A DNA stretch of 7,535 nt from Clostridium sp. (GCA_016302185.1 JAEDOC010000102.1:1-7535); one strand, 5' to 3'; positions 1 through 5,649 are shown, counted from the first letter of the stretch. Numbers and translations are program-made. Notes: generated by a model not told the origin, from the sequence alone.

Positions 1-422
1 GGATTTTCATAATACACGCTGCTATTGTAATCATCTATCTTTGGGCTGATGAATGAATTATAAACTTTCATTAAGGCATCTATTACATTGATATTCTCAT
101 TCTCAGACACCCGTTTAATCAACCTTTTATATACCTTTCCGATATCCCAGTGAGAGGGAATACTGTAACGGCAACAGCCTACATTGTCATACTCTCCATC
201 CTCAATTTGAGCTTCCTCAATAAAGTCATCACTCACCCGATCCAGATTATCACAATGATATACATCTGCTAAATCATATATTTTTTCCAATCTTTCTTTT
301 CCAAGTTTATTAACCACATCAGAACGAGTATTTTTTGTTTTTCGCGCGATATAATCAATCAGTCCGCAAGTATAAAACAAATCATTCTCCTTTGCGTTTT
401 CCCGCGCCTCCTGCTTCATCAT
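1..422 (-). CDS. Partial hypothetical protein, second gene of the DUF3990 operon (possible DUF3791-like antitoxin or partner)
   Basis: The frame starts at ATG 422-420 and stays open for 140 codons to the left edge, so the C-terminus is missing. The start overlaps the stop of the upstream gene as ATGA, which implies translational coupling. ATG 419-417 directly follows and is an alternative start. The protein is soluble, with no signal peptide or membrane segment. Residues 1-70 are helical in character and contain GLIDYIARKT, then KLGKERLEKIYDLADVYH, then an acidic stretch. Residues 75-140 (from GCCRYS, through SHWDIGKVYKRLIKRV) look like a second domain. The first part resembles the small DUF3791-type proteins that accompany DUF3990 genes, but this is a remembered similarity and not a firm match. 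An antitoxin or immunity role is inferred only from the overlap with the putative ADP-ribosyltransferase gene. The gene is confident; its function is not. Confidence 0.8.
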   Translation of the reverse strand, partial: MMKQEARENAKENDLFYTCGLIDYIARKTKNTRSDVVNKLGKERLEKIYDLADVYHCDNLDRVSDDFIEEAQIEDGEYDNVGCCRYSIPSHWDIGKVYKRLIKRVSENENINVIDALMKVYNSFISPKIDDYNSSVYYEN

Positions 423-880
423 TTTTCCTCCTCACATCCACGATATCTCAGACATTTTAATGCTTCTTTTGTACAGAAATTAATCTGGTGTGTCGGATAT
501 TTAAATTTTGCCAATACCCAAAACTGCTCTCTTGTTATGGTTCCTTCCGCATAATCCGAAATATAATTGTAGATCTGATCGTCCGCCATTGCGCCAATCA
601 CAATATCAAACTCATGCGGTTTTCCGCTTCTGCAGTCAATAATAAAGTCAAGCCATTCATCCGTCATCTCTTTAAATTCTTTGATATTCAGGGAAGAATA
701 CAATGTTACATCATAGATTGATACTACTTTCGTATTGTATCGCTTTGCCCATCTCTGTGCCTGTTCTTTGATAACCGTGCAATAAAAACCCGGCCCAAAA
801 TCTTTTGTATTTCTTCCTACACGGATTTCCGGTTGAGGAATCGGCTGATACCCGCCATGGTATACTGTCATAATTGCCAA
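419..880 (-). CDS. DUF3990-family protein, probable ADP-ribosyltransferase-like fold
   Basis: This 153-residue soluble protein opens with VYHGG (residues 6-10). It has GRNTKDFGPGFYCT (22-35), then QAQRWAKR, and near its end HQINF (131-135) followed by KEALKCLRY. These blocks and the length fit the DUF3990 family, which I recall being placed among ADP-ribosyltransferase-like folds. In that reading H8, Y33 and Q132 would be the NAD-site triad, which is inference. The start chosen is TTG at 880-878, because AAGGAGG lies 8 bases upstream. TTG 901-899 would put the ribosome site inside the gene, and ATG 871-869 is 17 bases from it. The gene is first in a two-gene operon, has its own promoter, and its stop overlaps the next start. 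Base composition is AT-richer than the genes to the right, suggesting acquired DNA. A toxin role is plausible but unproven. Confidence 0.82.
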   Translation of the reverse strand: MAIMTVYHGGYQPIPQPEIRVGRNTKDFGPGFYCTVIKEQAQRWAKRYNTKVVSIYDVTLYSSLNIKEFKEMTDEWLDFIIDCRSGKPHEFDIVIGAMADDQIYNYISDYAEGTITREQFWVLAKFKYPTHQINFCTKEALKCLRYRGCEEEK

Positions 881-886
881 AATGAA

Positions 887-895
887 CTCCTCCTT
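887..895 (-). promoter_or_regulatory. Ribosome binding site that fixes a TTG start
   Basis: On the minus strand the sequence reads AAGGAGGAG, then 6 bases, then TTG at 880-878. Measured from GGAGG the gap is 8 bases, which is ideal. The other in-frame candidates fit badly: TTG at 901 lies upstream of this site and ATG at 871 is 17 bases away. Confidence 0.7.
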
Positions 896-919
896 ATCCA
901 AAAGCCTGCCTGTAATTCT

Positions 920-948
920 ATGATAACATCAACACATTCAAATATCAA
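920..948 (-). promoter_or_regulatory. Sigma-70-type promoter of the DUF3990 operon
   Basis: On the minus strand, TTGATA (948-943) and TATCAT (925-920) are 17 bases apart. Each box has one mismatch to consensus. Transcription would start near 913, about 33 bases before the TTG start codon. The site lies between the hairpin that ends the upstream gene and the operon, so the pair can be expressed independently. Confidence 0.6.
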
Positions 949-978
949 ACCAATTTCATCATTGCATGTCAGCAAAAT

Positions 979-1013
979 GGGAACGGCACCGCGCTTTCAC
1001 GCCGGTGCCGCCC
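979..1013 (-). terminator. Hairpin terminator after the hydrolase-DHFR gene
   Basis: CGGCACCG (984-991) and CGGTGCCG (1003-1010) form a perfect 8-bp GC-rich stem with an 11-base loop. GGG (979-981) and CCC (1011-1013) can extend it past a two-base bulge. It starts 14 bases after the TAA stop at 1027. On the minus strand the tail is CATTTTGC, a short T run, so termination strength is uncertain. On the plus strand the tail is CGTTTT, so it may act in both directions. Confidence 0.6.
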
Positions 1014-1026
1014 TCGTTTTACTGGT

Positions 1027-2433
1027 TTATTTTTCATATCTGCGGAACTCGTAGCACAGATCAAAATACGTCTGTTCGTCACTGACCTCTGTTACCTTCC
1101 ACCCTTCTTTTTCCAGATTTACCATATGGGTATCTGCCAGATAACTGTAATCAATCCATGTGATATGCGCTGTGGAACAATACGGCAGGAACTGACGGTA
1201 AATGCTTTCTCCGCCAATCACATATACATCCGAATCTGTCAGTCTCTTCTCCTTCTGTACCGTCTCAATGGTCTGCAGTGCTTCCTCCAACGTATGGCAC
1301 ACCAGAGCCCCTTTTACCTGAAACTTCGGATCCCCGGATAAAATCACATTGATCCGACCGTCCAGAGGCCGCTTTCCCGGCAAAGTCAGAAAGGTCTTCC
1401 GCCCCATTACCACCACTTTCCCCAGGGTTTCCTGACGAAACAGCTTCTGATCTGCCGGTATGGATACCAGCAGCTGTCCCTTATTTCCAATGCCCCAGTT
1501 CTTGTCCACCGCCGCAATCAGCTGAAACGACCGTTTTGTCTCTCCCGGTTTTCCGGATGCTGCATTCCCCGTCAGCAGTTCCGGAAACTGCCGCTTCAGT
1601 GTCTTCATCATACTGGCCGCATTAATATAGAACGCTTCGTCCGGCTGCTCTTTCTTATCAACCTTCGAATGGAAGATGCGTTCCAGCTCCTTCAGCGCCT
1701 CCTCCTCTGTGCTGCACCGGTTCATAACCTCCAGCATGATGTCCCGACTGTCTCTCAGCTTCTGCAGCAGCAGATCCCAGATACCGTCCAGCTCCTCCTT
1801 TTTTACCGGTCCATAATGGTTTAAAATAATCTCTTTTACCGGATAGCGGCGGGACTTCTCTATGGATTCTTCCGCTCCCAGATAATCCACGAGAAACGAA
1901 GGCATATAGCCGCCGGACGGCCCCATCACTCCCACCGTCTCGCTGCAGAGCATCAGCTCTCCGTCCACAATATAAGATAAGGAACATTTCGTATGACCGA
2001 TGGTCTCGAAAGCCAGCACCGAATGATCGCCAATCTGTACCGTCTCTCCGTCAGCAAGCGCCACATCAATCTGTAAATCCTCATCCCGGTAGTTCTCCTC
2101 CCAGACAAGACCGGAAGCCTCTGCCGCCTCCCCGCTGAGACGCCGGATCGTCGCAAGCGCGCCCGGTTTCTTCAATATCTCCTGCGCCCGCACCGAAGCA
2201 TAGGTTTTTACCTGCGGCCAGGCACGGCGCACGGCAGGAAGTCCCGCCACGTGATCATAATGGGAATGAGACAGAAGGACCGCGTCCAGAGTCCCTCCGT
2301 CCAGTTCATTTTTAATCTTTTCCACCATCCGGTCCGCTGCATACGCCATTCCCGCCTCAAACAGCAGGTTCGCTTTCCCCTTGATTAAAAAGACGGAACC
2401 CGTTCCGATTCCCGATACATCTACAACTTTCAT
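1027..2433 (-). CDS. Fusion protein: metallo-beta-lactamase-fold hydrolase + dihydrofolate reductase
   Basis: This 468-residue cytoplasmic protein has two domains. Residues 1-210 form a metallo-beta-lactamase fold with the signature HSHYDH (56-61), H147 in TIGHTKC, E165 in CSETVG and H206 in LNHYGP. The usual bridging aspartate is replaced by E165. Residues 211-301 are a charged helical stretch and linker. Residues 302-468 are a complete dihydrofolate reductase, which reduces dihydrofolate to tetrahydrofolate with NADPH. It shows AAVDKNWGIG (307-316), IPAD with catalytic D328, VVVMGRKTF (340-348) and the cofactor loop VIGGESIY (405-412). ATG 2433 is preferred because the upstream ATG at 2544 lies before the -10 box. 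GGAAG lies 9 bases before ATG 2433. A hairpin follows the stop. The hydrolase substrate is unknown. The reductase call is firm, and its symbol is left empty because of the fusion. Confidence 0.9.
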   Translation of the reverse strand: MKVVDVSGIGTGSVFLIKGKANLLFEAGMAYAADRMVEKIKNELDGGTLDAVLLSHSHYDHVAGLPAVRRAWPQVKTYASVRAQEILKKPGALATIRRLSGEAAEASGLVWEENYRDEDLQIDVALADGETVQIGDHSVLAFETIGHTKCSLSYIVDGELMLCSETVGVMGPSGGYMPSFLVDYLGAEESIEKSRRYPVKEIILNHYGPVKKEELDGIWDLLLQKLRDSRDIMLEVMNRCSTEEEALKELERIFHSKVDKKEQPDEAFYINAASMMKTLKRQFPELLTGNAASGKPGETKRSFQLIAAVDKNWGIGNKGQLLVSIPADQKLFRQETLGKVVVMGRKTFLTLPGKRPLDGRINVILSGDPKFQVKGALVCHTLEEALQTIETVQKEKRLTDSDVYVIGGESIYRQFLPYCSTAHITWIDYSYLADTHMVNLEKEGWKVTEVSDEQTYFDLCYEFRRYEK

Positions 2434-2509
2434 CTTTTTTGTCTTCCTCTCCGATCGTCTCGACTCCGACGCTCTTCTCCTGATTTCCTGTAACCGAAAC
2501 AATGAAGCA

Positions 2510-2538
2510 ATTTTACTATATTTTTCCCCCGAAAACAA
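2510..2538 (-). promoter_or_regulatory. Promoter of the hydrolase-DHFR gene
   Basis: On the minus strand, TTGTTT (2538-2533) and TAAAAT (2515-2510) are 17 bases apart. The -10 box has one mismatch, while the -35 box is weak. Transcription starting near 2503 leaves a leader of about 70 bases and rules out the upstream ATG at 2544 as the start codon. Confidence 0.5.
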
Positions 2539-2543
2539 GGCCA

Positions 2544-2571
2544 TTGATTTTTTACCTTCGTCTGGTATAAT
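2544..2571 (+). promoter_or_regulatory. Extended -10 promoter of the ThyX-like gene
   Basis: TTGATT (2544-2549) is followed after 16 bases by a perfect TATAAT (2566-2571), with TG one base upstream of it (2563-2564), an extended -10. Transcription would start near 2578, about 34 bases before ATG 2612. The -35 box is 5 bases from that of the divergent promoter, so a single bound factor could affect both. Confidence 0.7.
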
Positions 2572-2611
2572 GTTCTTAACCTCAGATTATGAAAATGAAA
2601 GGATCCCTTTT

Positions 2612-3232
2612 ATGATTACATTAGAAAGAACAAGTGTGATGAACCTTGAAAACGCCATTCGCGGCGCCAGAAATCCCATGAACAGCTGGAACCGCATGGA
2701 CAGCTATTACGATGAAAACGGTCAGTATCAGCTGGGACCCAACGATCTGGGTCTGGCGATGCGGCTGCGCAAAGCCGGCAGCGATCACCGCAAGTTCATC
2801 CGTCAGATCTTTGTTTCCGTGGATATCACCGCACCGCTCTACTGGTGGAAGGAATACGATACCTACAAAGTAGCCACCGTTGCCAACTCCACCAGCACCA
2901 TGCACAAGATTTCCAGCAAGCCCTTTGCCATGGAGGATTTCAGCTGCGACCATATGACAGCAGACACCCGGGCCTTTATGGAAACTGTTGTTGCACAGCT
3001 GGAGAGCATCCGCCTGCGCTATCTGGAAACAAAAAAGAAAGAGGACTGGTATGACATGATCCAGCTTCTCCCCAGCAGCTACAATCAGATGCGGACCTGC
3101 TCCTTCAATTACGAAACCCTGATTAATATCTATTTTGCAAGAAAAGACCATAAGCTGGCGGAATGGCACACCTTCTGTGACTGGATCAAAACCCTTCCCT
3201 ACGCGAAGGAGCTGATTCTGGCAGAAGAATAG
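2612..3232 (+). CDS. ThyX-like protein with a degenerate signature (function unknown)
   Basis: The protein has 206 residues and no signal or membrane segment. ATG 2612 is chosen because AAAGGA lies 8 bases upstream and the promoter sits at 2544-2571, which excludes the longer open frame from 2381. Blocks seen are RNPMNSW (20-26), GPNDLGLAMRLRKAGSDHRKF (42-62), then FVSVDITAPLYWWKEYDTYK (67-86), ANSTSTMHK (91-99), LLPSSYN (152-158) and YFARKDHKLAEW (174-185). The order and spacing recall flavin-dependent thymidylate synthase: a His-Phe strand, a signature loop, then LLP and a closing Arg-rich helix. The defining RHRxxS motif is absent, with YWWKEYDTY in its place, so catalysis cannot be assumed. 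Similar proteins occur, as I recall, in gut Firmicutes and their phages. The divergent DHFR fits a folate or thymidylate link. The gene is certain; the family call is moderate. Confidence 0.85.
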   Translation: MITLERTSVMNLENAIRGARNPMNSWNRMDSYYDENGQYQLGPNDLGLAMRLRKAGSDHRKFIRQIFVSVDITAPLYWWKEYDTYKVATVANSTSTMHKISSKPFAMEDFSCDHMTADTRAFMETVVAQLESIRLRYLETKKKEDWYDMIQLLPSSYNQMRTCSFNYETLINIYFARKDHKLAEWHTFCDWIKTLPYAKELILAEE

Positions 3233-3253
3233 AATCCCGCTTTTTCTGCAGCG

Positions 3254-3329
3254 GACAAACAAAAAGAAACCGGACTGCAGCAGTTTCCAGGCTAACCTCT
3301 GTCCGGTTTCTTTTTGTTTGTCTGTTTTG
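3254..3329 (+). terminator. Strong, probably bidirectional, terminator after the ThyX-like gene
   Basis: Arms 3254-3275 and 3301-3322 are perfect 22-base inverted repeats around a 25-base loop. The inner part is GC-rich (AACCGGAC/GTCCGGTT). The outer part is an A-rich arm facing a T-rich arm (TTTCTTTTTG), continuing TCTGTTTTG. This is the usual layout of an intrinsic terminator that works from either side. It starts 22 bases after the stop codon at 3232. Confidence 0.9.
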
Positions 3330-3721
3330 TTTGAATTCCGGCACCCGGGTTGCCGGATAAAATGATGGGGGATTGGTTTGTTACCAAATTAACGCTATCA
3401 ATTCATCTATGTTTTCGTTTTTCGTGACTATCTTTCATTATTATTGTAAATTTAGTTAAAATCTTATCATGTTTTTCTTTCCAATTCGAACTCAACAGCT
3501 GTCCATCCTTTTCTCCTCCTCCCGGCACGATTCATTCACTCCGTTCTCTGTGCCATTTTTGAGTCTCTTCTCATTTTTTCTTGCTCATCTCTCTGTTATG
3601 GTCTTATTATATGTTATTTTTTTAACAACTTCAAATATTTATTTTTTATTTATTCATAACATCTAACTTATGAATTATTTTCCAATACTGTTAATTTTTT
3701 ATTTATGTCCTTTTTCACCTA
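3330..3721. other. AT-rich stretch without a convincing gene
   Basis: About 390 bases lie between the terminator and the LysR promoter. The plus strand is strongly T-rich from about 3400 onward. A small GC-rich inverted repeat, CCGGCA with TGCCGG, lies near 3337-3356, and a 5-bp TTGGT/ACCAA stem lies at 3373-3387. Neither has a T tail suggesting termination. A 65-codon open frame at 3469-3666 has no ribosome site, and its F/S/L-rich product follows from the T-rich strand. I see no RNA gene or riboswitch that I can name. Confidence 0.5.
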
Positions 3722-3730
3722 TGGTATACT
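3722..3730 (+). promoter_or_regulatory. Extended -10 promoter of the first LysR gene
   Basis: TATACT (3725-3730) is preceded by TG one base upstream (3722-3723). No good -35 box is seen 16-18 bases upstream, but an extended -10 can do without one. Transcription would start near 3737, inside the palindrome at 3737-3753, leaving a leader of about 44 bases. Confidence 0.45.
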
Positions 3731-3736
3731 GTTTCT

Positions 3737-3753
3737 ATCTGATTTCATCAGAT
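3737..3753. promoter_or_regulatory. 17-bp palindrome, candidate operator of the first LysR gene
   Basis: ATCTGAT (3737-3743), TTC, ATCAGAT (3747-3753) is a perfect 7-bp inverted repeat lying 7 bases after the -10 box. A regulator bound there would block transcription, so autorepression by the downstream LysR protein is a natural guess. The centre does not give a symmetrical T-N11-A LysR box, so another regulator or an RNA hairpin is possible. Confidence 0.45.
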
Positions 3754-3780
3754 CCACCTGCCAAAAGAAAGGAGCTTTCC

Positions 3781-4680
3781 ATGGAATTACTGCAGCTTCG
3801 TTATTTTCTGGCCGCCGCCAGATATGAACATATTACCAAGGCCGCCGATGCCCTGCGTATCGCACAGCCGGCTCTCTCCCAGTCCATCAAACGGCTGGAA
3901 ACAGAGCTGGGTGTTACCTTATTTGATCGGGATAAGCGTACCATCCAATTAAATGATACCGGCCGCTTTCTGGAACAGCAGCTGATACCCATTCTGGCTG
4001 CACTGGACGATCTGCCCGCCGCAGTTCAGGAACGGGCCAGTCAGACTGTACATACCATCCACTTAAATCTTCTGGCTGCCTCCCGCCTGGTCACCGACTG
4101 CATTATTGAATACAAGGCACTCCATCCGGAGGTCCATTTCCGTCTTCATCAGAAAGTGAATGCAGAAAAAGAGGATCTCTGCGTTACCACCGTTTTTCCG
4201 GGGGAACCGCTCCCGGAACACGCAAGCATCCTGCTGAAAGAGGGCTTCTTTCTGGCAGTTCCCGCTTCCTCCCGCTACGCACAGCATCCTTCCCTCTCCC
4301 TGAAGGAAGTACAAAGAGAGGATTTCATCAGTCTGTCCAACAACCGGCCCATCCGTCGCATCTGCGACCGTTTCTGCCTGGAATCCGGCTTCACGCCTCA
4401 CGTCATCTGTGAAAGTGACAATCCGGAAAGTGTACGCAATTTAATTGCTGCCGGGCTGGGGATCGGCTTCTGGCCGGAATATTCCTGGGGACTTCTCTCC
4501 AATGCCAATATCACTTTGGTTCCCATCCGGGATCCCAGGTGTGAACGGGATATCATCCTGATCAAGCGGCCATCAGAGGAGAACGAAAGTGTACTGAACG
4601 GCTTCTGCTGCTTTCTGTCAGACTATGCAAAGCGGGAGGATGTGAAACAATCCTCATGTGCCAGCCAGCGAATCCCCTGA
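3781..4680 (+). CDS. LysR-family transcriptional regulator (first)
   Basis: This 299-residue protein is of normal LysR length. The N-terminal winged helix-turn-helix is clear: LRYFLAAARYEHITKAA, then the recognition segment ALRIAQPALSQSIKRLE (24-40) and ELGVTLFDR (42-50). Residues of about 90-290 form the effector-binding domain. Within it are the periplasmic-binding-like block LLKEGFFLAVP and the late glycine turn AAGLGIGFWPE. ATG 3781 is chosen because AAAGGAG (3768-3774) lies 6 bases upstream, and the 37 codons before it lie over the promoter. The gene is isolated. The gene behind it ends in a terminator, and it converges with another LysR gene, overlapping it by 58 bases at the 3' end. 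With no divergent partner next to it, its target and effector cannot be read from context. The palindrome at 3737-3753 suggests autoregulation. Confidence 0.93.
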   Translation: MELLQLRYFLAAARYEHITKAADALRIAQPALSQSIKRLETELGVTLFDRDKRTIQLNDTGRFLEQQLIPILAALDDLPAAVQERASQTVHTIHLNLLAASRLVTDCIIEYKALHPEVHFRLHQKVNAEKEDLCVTTVFPGEPLPEHASILLKEGFFLAVPASSRYAQHPSLSLKEVQREDFISLSNNRPIRRICDRFCLESGFTPHVICESDNPESVRNLIAAGLGIGFWPEYSWGLLSNANITLVPIRDPRCERDIILIKRPSEENESVLNGFCCFLSDYAKREDVKQSSCASQRIP

Positions 4681-5546
4681 GCGGCAAGATGTTCCTTCAG
4701 GATTCTTAAGAATACCAAAAGCTCCCTGCTCTGTTCCTCCCGATCCTGCAGCAGAAGATAGGTAATCCGCGGTCTCGGTCCATCCTTCATCGGAAGCACA
4801 CGGACCTTTTTTCTTTCCTGCAGGGCCCGTACCGCGGAGATCGGAAGGAGCATCCATGTATCCTTTTCCGCAAGAAACCGTTCCATCAGCTGCATGCTGT
4901 CTGTCTCAATTCTGGCCTGTTCTCTTCCGCCGAACCAGTAGGTATGCCAGCGGACAAAATCCGGGTACCATCGCATGTAAACCTCATTTCCCGGTGAAAG
5001 CTCCGACGGATGCACGATACCGGTGTAGGAGGCCTCCTCCCCGCAAACAAAGCACATCTCCTCTTCAAACAGAGGAATTCCCGCAATTTTTCTGGAATAT
5101 TGCGGATTGGCAATAAAACCGGCCTCCAGTTCTCCTTTTTCCATCATCTGATAAGTCCGTTCCGAATCCACTGACATCAGATTCAAATCACACTCCGGGC
5201 ACTCCCGGAAAAAACGATCATACACCGGTCCCATCAGATACGCCTGAATACTCTGCACCGCAGAAATACTTAACCGGCGCCGCTGCGGACAAACCACAGC
5301 CGACTTCGTCTCCTCATAAAGCGCCTTCCATTTCCGTGCAACCGGAACCATCCGTTTTCCGGCCTCTGTCAGTTCAATTCGCCGGATTCCTTTTCTTCGC
5401 CTGACCAGCCTGGCCCCCGTCTCCTTCTCCAGAAGCTCCAGACGACTGCTTAACGCAGACTGTGTCAGATACAGCGTTTCCGCCGCCCCGCTTAAGGTTC
5501 CCTGCTCCACAATCGCCAGAAAAGCATCGATTTCTCCCTGATTCAT
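4623..5546 (-). CDS. LysR-family transcriptional regulator (second), divergent from the MFS transporter gene
   Basis: This protein has 307 residues. The helix-turn-helix lies at about residues 16-40: QGTLSGAAETLYLTQSALSS, then RLELLEKETGARLVRRRKG. The remainder is the effector domain, with AGFIANPQYS and later PISAVRALQERKKVRVLPM. ATG 5546 is chosen because GAGG lies 6 bases upstream. The upstream ATG at 5579 would add an Arg-rich tail and has no good site. The gene lies head to head with the transporter gene, and their promoters overlap. Classical LysR logic therefore predicts control of the transporter, probably of the nitroreductase too, and of itself. The 3' end overlaps the first LysR gene by 58 bases on the opposite strand. 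The two regulators are clearly different proteins, not recent duplicates. The effector is unknown. Confidence 0.93.
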   Translation of the reverse strand: MNQGEIDAFLAIVEQGTLSGAAETLYLTQSALSSRLELLEKETGARLVRRRKGIRRIELTEAGKRMVPVARKWKALYEETKSAVVCPQRRRLSISAVQSIQAYLMGPVYDRFFRECPECDLNLMSVDSERTYQMMEKGELEAGFIANPQYSRKIAGIPLFEEEMCFVCGEEASYTGIVHPSELSPGNEVYMRWYPDFVRWHTYWFGGREQARIETDSMQLMERFLAEKDTWMLLPISAVRALQERKKVRVLPMKDGPRPRITYLLLQDREEQSRELLVFLRILKEHLAAQGIRWLAHEDCFTSSRFA

Positions 5547-5598
5547 TTCCCACCTCGTTCTCCTTATTCTCCATCGCAAAAATATAATCTATTTCTAT

Positions 5599-5616
5599 AT
5601 TATATAATTATATTAT
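5599..5616. promoter_or_regulatory. AT-rich near-palindrome, candidate LysR operator
   Basis: The 18 bases from 5599 to 5616 form an inverted repeat with a perfect 12-bp core, ATATAATTATAT (5602-5613), and one mismatched pair outside it. It covers the -10 box of the second LysR gene and lies just upstream of the transporter -35 box, where a LysR dimer usually sits. AT-rich DNA gives such symmetry often by chance, so the call is tentative. Confidence 0.35.
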
Positions 5617-5627
5617 CTGTTTTACAA
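5599..5627 (-). promoter_or_regulatory. Promoter of the second LysR gene
   Basis: On the minus strand, TTGTAA (5627-5622) and a perfect TATAAT (5604-5599) are 17 bases apart. Transcription would start near 5592, about 46 bases before ATG 5546. The -35 box overlaps that of the transporter promoter on the other strand. Other AT-rich -10 choices exist nearby. Confidence 0.55.
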
Positions 5628-5649
5628 ATATATTTCCCCGGTTTATGAT
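5621..5649 (+). promoter_or_regulatory. Promoter of the MFS transporter gene
   Basis: TTTACA (5621-5626) and TATGAT (5644-5649) are 17 bases apart, each with one mismatch. Transcription would start near 5656, about 28 bases before ATG 5684. The ATG at 5645 lies inside the -10 box and cannot be the start codon. Confidence 0.65.

Noticed and set aside
2434..2544. N-terminal extension of the hydrolase-DHFR by 37 codons
   Set aside because: ATG 2544 is upstream of the predicted -10 box. The extra residues are Arg/Ser-rich and precede the natural first strand MKVVDVSGIGTG.
2381..2611. N-terminal extension of the ThyX-like frame by 77 codons
   Set aside because: It overlaps the divergent gene and its promoter, while the plus promoter at 2544-2571 and the ribosome site before 2612 place the start at 2612.
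2621..3262. A 213-codon minus-strand open frame opposite the ThyX-like gene
   Set aside because: It mirrors a plus-strand gene that has a promoter, ribosome site and conserved-looking motifs. Its own product is low-information, and it would have to read through the terminator side of the locus.
3337..3356. Second terminator (CCGGCA/TGCCGG)
   Set aside because: The stem is short and no T tract follows on either strand. The strong terminator just upstream already serves.
3469..3666. A 65-codon plus-strand open frame in the AT-rich stretch
   Set aside because: It has no ribosome site, and its F/S/L-rich product is what a T-rich strand gives by chance.
3323..3780. Riboswitch or CRISPR-like repeats in the long AT-rich gap
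   Set aside because: No regularly spaced repeats and no conserved core I recognise. Only small stems and simple T-rich sequence are present.
4636..4655. GAGGAT/ATCCTC stem as a shared terminator of the two LysR genes
   Set aside because: Only 6 bp with an 8-base loop, no T run on either strand, and it lies inside both coding regions.
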